DNA of 13,636 bases from an uncultured bacterium (lineage in GTDB: Bacteria; Edwardsbacteria; AC1; EtOH8). This document shows, in pieces, positions 1 through 7,734 of this stretch (positions are counted from its first letter, which is position 1; each line of letters opens with the position of its first letter). Under the pieces are notes generated by a model. It ran no database searches. It worked only from the letters and a program-made list of their open reading frames with translations, and was not told the origin of the DNA. The DNA lies in contig CALGNM010000147.1 in NCBI GenBank assembly GCA_937958665.1, positions 1 to 13,636 on the forward strand. The letters are read 5' to 3'. Made by a program: the position numbers and the translations under genes.

Positions 1-46
1 ACCACCGAGATCTACACTCTTTCCCTACACGACGCTCTTCCGATCT
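1..46 (+). other. Illumina universal adapter remnant (not genomic)
   Basis: These 46 bases match the Illumina P5/TruSeq universal adapter from its ACCACCGAGATCTACAC part through the terminal GCTCTTCCGATCT; only the first 12 bases of the full 58-base oligo are missing. The exact reverse complement closes the other end of the window. Native DNA begins at 47. Any reading frame crossing this point is artefactual beyond it. Confidence 0.98.
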
Positions 47-1755
47 CGGGGCCATAGCCGGTAGTTTTGCCTCTCACGGGGGGTGAGTTTCACGGTATCG
101 ATGCCGGCCAACCGGTCCGAGAACATGAATCGGTCATCAATATTCTCTACACTCCCCGGAAGCTTGAGACGATAAAGCAGGCCCTCCGGAATTCTCAGGT
201 ATTGGACGGCCACCCGATCGTAATCCCCCAGCAGACGAGGCTGGGTAAGGTAGGGGGGATTGTCATAATAGTTGTTTAACAACAGGGCGTTGATAAGTTC
301 CTGATAGAGCGACTGCAATTCCCCGACATTGTAGGGTCTCCCGTGCTCGAAATCGGACAACCGGGCCTGGTACCTCTCTACCTGGATCTGACAGGCAGCC
401 AGGTATGCCGGATACAGCTTTTTCAGGTGATCCAGATACCAGCTGCGCCTCAGCAATTCCTTGTTGACCAGCACCACATCACGGCGCAGCCCTTGGTGGT
501 GAACAAGGTAGAGACAGGGTGAATACAGATCCCAGTTGTCAACCAGGATTACGGCGTTGGGCTCGGCCGATTCCAGCAGGGCTGAGGCCAGGTCTTCCGA
601 CAGCCGGTTGTGGCTCTGGTCATTGGCCGCAAAGTTCAGAGCCAGCGGCAACAGGAAAACCCCGGCCATCAGGGCCCGAGGCCAAATGGCCAATCTCGGC
701 CACGGGATCAGGGTCAGGATTGACTCAACCAACCAACCCATACCGGCAGCCATCAGAACATATCCGCTTACCAGGGCCGGGATAAAATAGGGATCGATAT
801 CCGGGATGCTGTAATTGATTCCATAGAGCACCGCCAGCAGAAACACCGTCCCCATGGCCAGCAGGATCCGGCGTTCCTTCCGATAAAGGGCAATCCCCCC
901 CGGGATGATCAGCCACCACAGGTAGATTCCGGGGTTCTTCAACCACAGGGCCAGAAAATTTTTGAAGTTAAGCCATAGCTGACCAGCAGTCTGGCCGAAC
1001 ATCCAAGTGCGGTACTGACGCCCGCTGACATGCCATAGAAAACGCTCCCAGCTGTCGGGGCTTCCCCAATTCATCAACGGCGACAGATTGGATCTGACCG
1101 GCATAAACAGATAGACCGATATTCCGGCCAGGAACAGGCCAGCTGCGGCCAGCCACACCAAGGGCCTGGGCCTCCCCGCCACCAGAAGAATGGCTGCCCC
1201 GCCCAGCGTCCAGAGCAGGCTGAGGTGGTTGCCCATCCCCAGGCCAGTCAAAAAAGCCATCAGCATAATCTGGCGGGGCCGGCCTTCCTGTCGGTAAGCT
1301 ACGGCCAGCCACATGACGGCCACCGACCACATTGCGGTCAGGGCGTAGACCTCCAAAAAGACCGCCTGGCTCCAGATGACCGGAGAAAAGGCATAGGCTA
1401 GCGATCCGGCCAGCGCCGCCTCGGTTCTGATCCTGAGGCGGCCCAGCATCCGGAAGAGCATCGAGGCCGAGGCGGCCATCATCAAAGCCGACAGCAAATT
1501 CAGCCGCCAGGCCAGTTCGCCCCAGGGAAAGGCCAGGGCCCACATCCTGCCCAAAAGGGTGTAAAGGGGGTAGCCGGTGGGATGGGCAATCCCCAATGTC
1601 TGACAGACCACTGCCAGCTCCCCTGAATCTATTGGCCCCAGACCTGGCCCCAGGGTGGACAGATAAGCGGCCATCGAGGCAAAAAAAACCAGCCAGGGGC
1701 CCCATTGGGGGCCAATGGCTGTGTTCAGGAAATGTCTGAGCCGATATGCCATCAT
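47..1755 (-). CDS. DUF2723 family multi-pass membrane protein (GT-C-like), 3' end cut by adapter
   Basis: This is an integral membrane protein of the DUF2723 family, which is related to GT-C glycosyltransferases (protein O-mannosyltransferase-like). Such enzymes are thought to move sugars from polyprenyl donors on the outer face of the inner membrane, but no substrate can be named. Family hallmarks are visible: an acidic DSGE motif at residues 43-46, GIAHPTGYPLY at 55-65, EVYAL at 135-139 and GNHLSLL at 175-181. About 10 hydrophobic segments lie between residues 20 and 375, and the C-terminal part (about 395-569) looks soluble. The ATG at 1755 is followed directly by a second ATG; the upstream Shine-Dalgarno is weak. 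The gene lies 31 nt after tRNA-Arg on the same strand. The last seven residues of the open frame (RDRKSVV) and its stop come from the adapter, with the Arg codon straddling the junction. The native 569 residues are therefore C-terminally incomplete by an unknown amount. Confidence 0.85.
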
Positions 1756-1786
1756 CAGTCAAGTAGCTCTTCGTCCACCAACAAAA

Positions 1787-1863
1787 TGGTGCGCCTGGCC
1801 TGATTTGAACAGGCAACCCCCAGCTTCGGAGGCTGGTGCTCTATCCAATTGAGCTACAAGCGC
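1787..1863 (-). tRNA. tRNA-Arg (anticodon CCG)
   Basis: Folding the minus strand by eye gives a full cloverleaf. The 7-bp acceptor stem pairs GCGCTTG with CAGGCGC (one U-G pair). The D arm is GCTC/GAGC with a 9-nt loop. The anticodon stem CCAGC/GCTGG carries the loop CTCCGAA, so the anticodon is CCG, which reads the Arg codon CGG. The variable loop is GGGTT, and the T arm GCCTG/CAGGC has the loop TTCAAAT. The discriminator is A and the CCA end is genome-encoded, for 77 nt in total. It has its own strong promoter just upstream and the DUF2723 gene 31 nt downstream. CGG codons are frequent in the neighbouring genes, so a dedicated CCG tRNA makes sense. Confidence 0.97.
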
Positions 1864-1875
1864 GCTATTAGGTTA

Positions 1876-1904
1876 ATTATATCCGGTATCGAGAAAAATT
1901 GCAA
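1876..1904 (-). promoter_or_regulatory. Sigma-70-type promoter of tRNA-Arg
   Basis: On the minus strand a -35 box TTGCAA (1904-1899) is separated by exactly 17 nt from a perfect -10 box TATAAT (1881-1876). The predicted transcription start is about 5-6 nt before the tRNA 5' end at 1863, giving a very short leader as expected for a tRNA gene. The DUF2723 gene probably uses this promoter too, since no other was seen for it. Confidence 0.75.
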
Positions 1905-1911
1905 GCAATTT
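1896..1911. repeat. Perfect 16-bp AT-rich palindrome between the RNase gene and the tRNA
   Basis: AAATTGC and GCAATTT form a perfect inverted repeat around a 2-nt centre. On the minus strand it is followed by further T residues, so it could act as a weak Rho-independent terminator for the repair operon ending at 1927. It also covers the -35 box of the tRNA promoter, so an operator role is equally possible. The stem is short and AT-rich, so both readings are tentative. Confidence 0.35.
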
Positions 1912-1926
1912 GATGGTTAACCGGGT

Positions 1927-3315
1927 CTATAGCTCCACCGACTGGCCGGGGTCGGGGACCACCACCTCCCGCCTTTGATCCCTCAGGGCCCGGGCCAAAC
2001 TCTGGCTCTGGGTCTCCTCTCCGTGGACCAGGATGACCTTACCCGCACCCTCTTTGACAGATTCGACGAATCCCATCAGACCTTCCCGGTCGGCATGGGC
2101 TGAAAATCCGTTCAGAACCCTGATTTCGGCCCCCACCCGATGGGTCTCCCCGAAAATCCGCACTTCAGGCGACTTTTCCACCAACCTTCGGCCCAAGGTC
2201 CCCTGGGCCTGGAACCCCACTATCAGCACCATGTTGCGGGAATCCTCGATGGAGTTGCGCAGGTGGTGCAGCACCCGCCCACCCTCGCACATCCCTGAGG
2301 CCGATATGATCACACAGGGGCCGGAGGCATTGTTCAGGCGGCGTGATTCCTCAGTCCGCCGTATGTAGGTCAGCCGGCCGAACCCGAAGGGGTCCCCGCT
2401 ATCGTCCAGCATTTCCCTGGTCTCCCGGTCAAAGCATTCGGGGTGCATTCGGAACACCTCGGTGACATTCATCGAAAGCGGGCTGTCAACATAGATGGGG
2501 ATGGGAGGCAGCCGGCCGGCCTGGAACATCTGGTGCAGGTGATAGACGATGTCCTGGGTGCGCCCCACCGAAAAGGCCGGAATGATTATCTTACCCCGCC
2601 TTTGATGAACTTGCCTGACGGCCTGCTCCAGCTGGGCGGCAGTCTCATCCACTCCGCCGTGGAGCCGGTCGCCGTAGGTGCTCTCCATCAGGATCCAGTC
2701 AGCCCGCTCCGGCCGGTAGGGATCCCTGATCACCGGCTGGCCCGGCCGGCCCAGGTCCCCGCTGAATAGCAGGCGGGTCGTTTTGTCGCCCTCGGCGATC
2801 TCCAAATCCACCATGGCTGAACCCAGGATGTGCCCGGCCTCGTGGAACACCGCCTTGATGCCCGGGACAGGCTGGAACGGCCGATTGTAGGAGTAACTGA
2901 CGAAATGGTTCAGCGAACGTTCGGCATCATCCAGGGTGTACAACGGCTCCTTGGGTGGCTGCCCGCGGGCTGCCCGTTTCTTGTTGACGAAGGTGATGTC
3001 GCTCTCTTGGATGTGGGCCGAATCCCTCAGCATCAGGCCCAACAGGTCGCGGGTGGCCGGGGTCATGTAGATGTCTCCTCTGAACCCGTCGCGGACCAGG
3101 ATGGGGATGTTGCCGCTATGGTCCAGGTGGGCGTGGGAAAGGATCATGGCGTCCACCGAGGCCGGTTCAACCGGAAGGTTGCGGTTCCATTCCTCGCTTT
3201 CCTCCCTCCTGCCTTGGCGGATGCCGCATTCCAGAAGCAGTCTCCGACCATTGGCCTCTATCAGATGCATCGAGCCGGTGACGTTCTTGGCTGCTCCATG
3301 TATGGTGATCTTCAC
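1927..3315 (-). CDS. MBL-fold/beta-CASP ribonuclease (RNA-specificity metallohydrolase)
   Basis: This is a zinc-dependent nuclease of the CPSF73/TTHA0252-like family (metallo-beta-lactamase plus beta-CASP), expected to cut or trim RNA in the cytoplasm. Metal-binding motifs are all present: HAHLDH at residues 61-66, GHILGS with His162, SGD at 185-187, and GFSAHAD with His407 and Asp409, followed by HGE at 431-433. ESTYGDR at 211-217 and the beta-CASP insert (about 240-400) with IIPAFSVGRTQD fit the family. The length of 462 aa is usual. The start is GTG at 3315, supported by AAGGAG (3327-3322 on the minus strand) with a 6-nt spacer. It is the last gene of the leftward operon, 21 nt after the alkyltransferase. 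The physiological RNA substrate is unknown; activity on DNA is not excluded but is not typical of these motifs. Confidence 0.92.
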   Translation of the reverse strand: MKITIHGAAKNVTGSMHLIEANGRRLLLECGIRQGRREESEEWNRNLPVEPASVDAMILSHAHLDHSGNIPILVRDGFRGDIYMTPATRDLLGLMLRDSAHIQESDITFVNKKRAARGQPPKEPLYTLDDAERSLNHFVSYSYNRPFQPVPGIKAVFHEAGHILGSAMVDLEIAEGDKTTRLLFSGDLGRPGQPVIRDPYRPERADWILMESTYGDRLHGGVDETAAQLEQAVRQVHQRRGKIIIPAFSVGRTQDIVYHLHQMFQAGRLPPIPIYVDSPLSMNVTEVFRMHPECFDRETREMLDDSGDPFGFGRLTYIRRTEESRRLNNASGPCVIISASGMCEGGRVLHHLRNSIEDSRNMVLIVGFQAQGTLGRRLVEKSPEVRIFGETHRVGAEIRVLNGFSAHADREGLMGFVESVKEGAGKVILVHGEETQSQSLARALRDQRREVVVPDPGQSVEL

Positions 3316-3336
3316 TGGACACTCCTTGGTTGATGT

Positions 3337-3849
3337 TTAAAGCAGGCTCAACTCACCGCGCTCCAGTCTTAGCAGGCGCTCCTTCCAACCCACCCCGGCC
3401 GAGAAACCGCCCGGGGTCAGGTCGTGCATGATCACCCGATGGCAGGGAATGACTATCGGCAGGGGGTTAAGCCCCAGCACCCGCCCCACTGCCTTGAAGG
3501 CCTTGGGATGCTTGATCTGGTCGGCCAGCCACTTGTAGGTGCGCACCTGTCCATAGGGTATCTGGCGGACCTTGCTCCACACCTCCCTCTCAAAGGGGGT
3601 GGCCCCCCGTAGATCAAGGGGGTAGCTGAAATCTATCTGCAACCCGCAGAAATATCCCTCCAGATCCACCTCCAGGTCCCGGAACCTTTCCGGATCCTCC
3701 AGGAATTTGAATGGGTGCTGCTCCTCCAGTTCCCTGATCGAGGTCCTCAAATCCCGCTCTCCCAGTACAATGGAGAAAAGCCCGGATTCGGTGGAGTAGG
3801 CTATGACCCGTCCCAGCAACAGATCGAATTGGGCGCAATAGATGTTCAT
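3337..3849 (-). CDS. ogt: Methylated-DNA--protein-cysteine methyltransferase
   Basis: This suicidal DNA-repair protein takes alkyl groups from O6-alkylguanine (and O4-alkylthymine) onto its own cysteine. The active-site motif IPCHRVI is present with Cys136. The preceding helix-turn-helix region (about residues 88-125) and the Asn-Pro of the LNPLP turn at 129-133 fit the family, as does the GGFSAG loop near the C terminus. The length of 170 aa is normal for the single-domain Ogt/MGMT type; no Ada-type N-terminal domain is present. The residue equivalent to the human arginine finger Arg128 is Lys119 here. The ATG at 3849 sits 1 nt after the uvrC stop, so translation is probably coupled. Being in one transcript with uvrC and the SRAP gene supports a DNA-damage role. 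Confidence 0.94.
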   Translation of the reverse strand: MNIYCAQFDLLLGRVIAYSTESGLFSIVLGERDLRTSIRELEEQHPFKFLEDPERFRDLEVDLEGYFCGLQIDFSYPLDLRGATPFEREVWSKVRQIPYGQVRTYKWLADQIKHPKAFKAVGRVLGLNPLPIVIPCHRVIMHDLTPGGFSAGVGWKERLLRLERGELSLL

Positions 3850-3850
3850 G

Positions 3851-5635
3851 TTATTTGTTCCATTCAGCTATCATCCGGGCGGCCCTCTTGCCCGCCACCT
3901 TCTCCAACTCCTCCCGTCCGGCCTCGCGGACTCTCCGGGCCGAGCCGAAGGCCTTAAGCAGCTTGCGGGCGGTGGCTGGCCCGATGCCCCTAATCTCCTG
4001 AAGGCTACTGGACCCCATCCTCTTCTCTCTCAGCTTGTGGTGGTAGCGTTGGGCGAAACGATGGGCCTCGTCCCGCAGGCGCTGCAACAGATGCAGCCCG
4101 ACGGAGTGCCGGGGCAGGCTAACCACCTCCCCGCCTTCCAGATACACCTCCTCAAGGCGCTTAGCCAGCCCGGCCACCGCCAGCTCATATCCAGCTTCAT
4201 TTCTTGCCCTAAGGGCGGATCTCATCTGGGGAAGGCCGCCGTCCACCAGCAGCAGATCGGGCTTTGGCAGTCCCTTTTCTGCCAAATGGGCAAGATAGTG
4301 AACCAGCAATTCCCTCATCATACCCGCATCGTCCGGCCCGGGAGCAGCCATTTTGAACTGCCGGTATCCCGACTTGTAAGGCCGGCCATCCTTGAAACAG
4401 ACCGCCGATCCGACGCTGTCGGTGCCCGACAGGTTGGAAATGTCGAAGGCTGATATCAGCCGGGGCAGGTCCTTCAGGCCCAGGGCCTGCTGGACCTCCA
4501 GCAGTGGTTTGGCCGTCCGGGCGCTTAGTCCCTCCCCGGCCGCAGTCAGTTCCTCGCTTTTGGTCTGGCCCTGCCGCCGGGCAAAGTCCATCAGCCGGCG
4601 CTCGGTCGGGTTGGCTGGCAGCCGGACCTCGACCGGCCTTCCCCGCAGTCCGGTCAGGGCCTGGGCCAGTAATTCACTGTCGGCCGGCAGGGGTTGGCAG
4701 ATCAACGCCTCGGGAATCGTCAGGGAGCTAACATAGTGCTGGGCCAGAAAAGACCCCAATATCGCGGGGACTTCCTCCCCCTCCAGATGCCTGATTGTCC
4801 GGTCGTAGCGGGCTACCAGCTTCCCATCACGGAAGGACAACAATGTCATCAAAGCCTGCCTCTTCAACGGGGAAAGGGCAATCAGGTCGGCATTGAGCTC
4901 ATTCCCGAGCGCCACCACCTGGCGTGAGGTGATCCGCTCCAAATGGGCCAGTTGATCGCGCCAGTGAGCCGCCTGCTCAAAATCCAGCGCGGCGGCGGCC
5001 GAGTCGCGCATTTCCGCCAGCTGGCGGGACAGCTCCCGGCTGCGGCCGGACAGGTATTTGATGGCGGCCTCTATCATATCCCGGTACTCCCCGGACGAAA
5101 TCTTGCCGGCACAGGGAGCCAGGCAGCGGCCCATCTGGAGGTTCAAGCAGGGCCGGCCGGGGGACTGCTCCGGCAACCGGTAACGGCAGGAACGGATGGG
5201 AAATATCTGGCGCACCAGGGCCAGGGTCCTGCGTAGAGCCGCCCCGTCGGTATAGGGGCCGAACAGCCGGGAGCCGCCCCGGGTCAGGTCCCGGGTGGTA
5301 AATATCCGGGGGTATGGCTCTTCGGTCACCTTGATCCACGGAAACTTCTTGTCATCCTTGAGCAGGATGTTATACCGCGGCTGATGCCGGCGGACCAGCT
5401 CGGCCTCCAGTATCAGGGCCTCGGCCTCGGTGTCGGTCACCAAGTAATCCACCAGGGCCGAACGGGTTATTATGGAAGCCTCCTTCAGATCTCCGGTGTT
5501 GCGGAGATGGCCCAACACCCTTTGCCTGATGTTCCGGGCCTTGCCGATGTAGATCGGCTCACCTTCGGCATTCCGGAAAATATAGACCCCGCAGCCTTCG
5601 GGCAGCAGAGGTATCATCTTCTCAAGGTCGGCCAT
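3851..5635 (-). CDS. uvrC: Excinuclease ABC subunit C
   Basis: UvrC makes both incisions of nucleotide excision repair after UvrA/UvrB load at a lesion. All domains are seen in order in 594 aa. The GIY-YIG nuclease (about 12-92) has GVY at 16-18 and YIG at 29-31. Four cysteines at 150, 163, 171 and 175 match the cluster reported to hold an Fe-S centre in UvrC. The UVR domain (about 205-240, ALDFEQAAHWRDQL) binds UvrB. The RNase H-like nuclease has FDIS with Asp398, VDGG with Asp465 and HRFA with His525. Tandem helix-hairpin-helix motifs (about 545-592) follow. The ATG at 5635 comes 3 nt after the SRAP stop, without an obvious Shine-Dalgarno, which suggests coupled translation. Full length with no missing catalytic residue. 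Confidence 0.98.
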   Translation of the reverse strand: MADLEKMIPLLPEGCGVYIFRNAEGEPIYIGKARNIRQRVLGHLRNTGDLKEASIITRSALVDYLVTDTEAEALILEAELVRRHQPRYNILLKDDKKFPWIKVTEEPYPRIFTTRDLTRGGSRLFGPYTDGAALRRTLALVRQIFPIRSCRYRLPEQSPGRPCLNLQMGRCLAPCAGKISSGEYRDMIEAAIKYLSGRSRELSRQLAEMRDSAAAALDFEQAAHWRDQLAHLERITSRQVVALGNELNADLIALSPLKRQALMTLLSFRDGKLVARYDRTIRHLEGEEVPAILGSFLAQHYVSSLTIPEALICQPLPADSELLAQALTGLRGRPVEVRLPANPTERRLMDFARRQGQTKSEELTAAGEGLSARTAKPLLEVQQALGLKDLPRLISAFDISNLSGTDSVGSAVCFKDGRPYKSGYRQFKMAAPGPDDAGMMRELLVHYLAHLAEKGLPKPDLLLVDGGLPQMRSALRARNEAGYELAVAGLAKRLEEVYLEGGEVVSLPRHSVGLHLLQRLRDEAHRFAQRYHHKLREKRMGSSSLQEIRGIGPATARKLLKAFGSARRVREAGREELEKVAGKRAARMIAEWNK

Positions 5636-5638
5636 CTG

Positions 5639-6283
5639 CTAAACTGGTCTGATGCATTCGGGGGTGTCGTTCCCTGGCGAATTGACCGTCGTACCCACCC
5701 GGCAGGAGAATAAGCCTTCCAACGACCAGGGCTCAAGCATCGGGAGGAGGAGTTCGGGGTCCCTCAAATCAGGGTCGAGCCAATCCCGATATTTTTGGGG
5801 GGCCATGATGGCCGGCATCCGGCCATGGACCTCTCCCACCAAGCTATTGGCTGGCACCGTGATGATGACGCCCCGATTGCCCTCCGGCCAACCAGGTTGG
5901 CACAGCCCGGCCATAGCCATCATCTTTCCCGGTCCGAGGCTGAAGTAGAACGGCTCTGGTTGGCCTGGCCGTTGACGCCACTCGTAGAAGCCATCGGCCA
6001 CAATCAGGCATCTTCCCCCGGCCAGATGCTTCCGAAAGGCCGGCTTTTGCATCAGTCCTTCTGAGCGGGCATTGATGATCAGCCGGCTTCCGGCTCCCGG
6101 CAGTTTAAAGCCCCAATGCAGGGTCGCCACCGAAGGGGCCTCCCCGCCAAGCACCGCTGCCACCGGATTCCCCGGAGCGATGTTGAATGAAGGCCGGGGC
6201 AGACCGGCGATCCGTTCCGAAGGAATGCCGAACCATTTAGATATCTCCGCGATGCCGCTGGCCCTGACAAATCTTCCGCACAT
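5639..6283 (-). CDS. SRAP family protein (HMCES/YedK-like abasic-site crosslinker)
   Basis: SRAP proteins bind abasic sites in single-stranded DNA and form a thiazolidine crosslink through Cys2, shielding the site at replication forks. The sequence starts MCGRF, so Cys2 is exposed once Met1 is removed. Other conserved positions are present: Asn34 in FNIAPG, Asn71 in INARSE, Glu101 in GFYEW, and His153 with Arg155 in HGRMP. The C-terminal VNSPGND segment also fits. At 214 aa it is a typical bacterial member. The ATG at 6283 is fixed by the Cys2 requirement. The gene starts 3 nt after the TPR gene and ends 3 nt before uvrC, so all three must be co-transcribed. Family membership is clear; the in vivo role here is inferred from homologues. 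Confidence 0.96.
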   Translation of the reverse strand: MCGRFVRASGIAEISKWFGIPSERIAGLPRPSFNIAPGNPVAAVLGGEAPSVATLHWGFKLPGAGSRLIINARSEGLMQKPAFRKHLAGGRCLIVADGFYEWRQRPGQPEPFYFSLGPGKMMAMAGLCQPGWPEGNRGVIITVPANSLVGEVHGRMPAIMAPQKYRDWLDPDLRDPELLLPMLEPWSLEGLFSCRVGTTVNSPGNDTPECIRPV

Positions 6284-6286
6284 GGT

Positions 6287-7732
6287 TTACCGGACCGTCA
6301 GATTCAATGCTTGGAATTCCGGACGGCTGATGAAAGAAGCCCGCAGCTCCGGGTCTGATATTTTCCGGCAGATCTGCTTTACAATCTGCCGGCCCTGTTG
6401 CCGGTGATCAATAGCATCCGACCGGCCTGTCGTCCCCCTGGATAGGGCGGCCCCCAGAGCGTGCACGCAAGCCAGAAACGATTGGTATTCGGTGCCGGAA
6501 AGTGATTCCATCAGCTGGATGAAACAGTCGGCGGCGGCCTGCTTCTCCCCGGTTTGCAGCAGCAGTCGGGCGCGGATATAGAGCAACCGGCTTAGGTCGT
6601 GCTGGCGGATGGCCTCTTTATCATTCTCCAGGGCATTACAGATTACCTCCAGCACCTTGCTCCGCTCCTGATATAGGCTTTGTACGTCAATCTGGGCCAA
6701 CAACAGCCGTCGGTTAATCTCGGGATCTTTCAGCTCTCGTCCCATCTCCCGGCACTGCTCCAACAGATTTTCCGCCTGGATGCTGTCACCCATTCGGGAA
6801 CAGCATTGGGCCTGATAGAGCCGGTCCAGGGTCTCCACCACCCGGTCGCCTACCCCCTCCACCTGCCTTAGTGCCTGGGCTAGACAGTCAAAGGCCCGGG
6901 AATAACTGCCCAGGTCCAGCAAAAGGCGGCCCTTCATCTCATAGCTTAGGGCAATACTGATCTGGTCCTCGGCCTCGGTCCCCAGCCGGCGGCACTTTTC
7001 GGCCAAACGGAAGGCCGAATCGTAATCGCCCTGATACCAATAGATCTGAGAGGCATTGCCGGAGACTATGGCGCTCCCCAGCTTGTATCCGATACGGTCA
7101 TAGCAACTTGAAGCCTCCAGATAAGCCATCAGGGCATCCGCCACCCTTTCCTGGTTGACCAGACAGATGCCCAGGTTGTTGCAGGCATCCCCCAGCATAT
7201 CGGTTGAATTGAAATGCCGGTAGACTCCGATGGCCCGCCCCAGCATTCTTTCGGCCTCGGCCAGCTGGTTGTCGTAGACCAGGGTCAGACCCTTATCCAG
7301 CCAGATGCCGGCCAACGCCAGTTCGTTGTCGGCGTATTGCTCGGCCTGATCATAATAGCCCAGGGCCTCCTTGGTGCGGGTCTTCTCCCGGGCCACCAGG
7401 GCCCTCCATTCATAGGCCTGGCGCAGAATTTCCCTTTCCTGCCGCCCGTCCAGCATTTTGAACAGACAGCCTATCTGCTCCTCGGCCAGGTTGAGGTCCC
7501 CCCGGTCAGACAGGTGCCTTACCTCCAGCATCAGTAACTCGATCTTATTGTCCCGGCTTGGAAAATCATTTTCCAGAACATCCAGAGCCCTCAGCAATGC
7601 CCTCTCCTTCTCCCGGTCACCCAATAGATTGACAATGGCCAGCTTCTGCCGGTATAGGTGCCAGAGAACCTCCCGCCACTTCTCCGCCTTATATTCCGTA
7701 TATTCCCGGTAATTGTGCGTCAGATTATTCAT
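6287..7732 (-). CDS. Cytoplasmic tetratricopeptide-repeat protein, function unknown
   Basis: A 481-aa protein made almost wholly of TPR-like helical pairs. Repeats are recognisable at about residues 103-137, 142-176, 181-216, 221-255, 261-295 and 301-335, with further helices to about 425. There is no signal peptide or membrane segment, so it is probably a cytosolic scaffold. The C-terminal segment (about 445-475, ending SDPELRASFISRPEF) resembles the tail that often closes TPR regions of large bacterial kinase or ATPase regulators, but no kinase, ATPase or DNA-binding domain is attached. Several cysteines (181-331) are scattered, with no metal-site pattern. Its ATG lies 2 nt after the lipoprotein stop and its stop 3 nt before the SRAP start. 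A partner role in the repair operon is possible, but nothing in the sequence proves it. Confidence 0.85.
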   Translation of the reverse strand: MNNLTHNYREYTEYKAEKWREVLWHLYRQKLAIVNLLGDREKERALLRALDVLENDFPSRDNKIELLMLEVRHLSDRGDLNLAEEQIGCLFKMLDGRQEREILRQAYEWRALVAREKTRTKEALGYYDQAEQYADNELALAGIWLDKGLTLVYDNQLAEAERMLGRAIGVYRHFNSTDMLGDACNNLGICLVNQERVADALMAYLEASSCYDRIGYKLGSAIVSGNASQIYWYQGDYDSAFRLAEKCRRLGTEAEDQISIALSYEMKGRLLLDLGSYSRAFDCLAQALRQVEGVGDRVVETLDRLYQAQCCSRMGDSIQAENLLEQCREMGRELKDPEINRRLLLAQIDVQSLYQERSKVLEVICNALENDKEAIRQHDLSRLLYIRARLLLQTGEKQAAADCFIQLMESLSGTEYQSFLACVHALGAALSRGTTGRSDAIDHRQQGRQIVKQICRKISDPELRASFISRPEFQALNLTVR

Positions 7733-7734
7733 GA

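Noticed and set aside
968-1816. 282-aa open frame on the minus strand overlapping the DUF2723 gene and part of the tRNA
   Set aside because: It is a shadow frame: it starts inside the tRNA, is rich in Gly/Pro/Arg without domain motifs, and conflicts with clear DUF2723 motifs in the true frame.
1787-1863. tRNA-Arg as an integration site for a mobile element
   Set aside because: No integrase, duplicated tRNA end or compositional shift is seen on either side.
3222-3237. Glu29 instead of the usual Asp in motif 1 (LLECG) of the beta-CASP RNase
   Set aside because: As far as I recall LLECG occurs in many bacterial members, and all zinc ligands are intact, so it is not treated as a defect.
2830-3333. 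167-aa plus-strand open frame opposite the RNase gene
   Set aside because: It is antisense to a complete beta-CASP gene with all its metal motifs and has no recognisable domain of its own.
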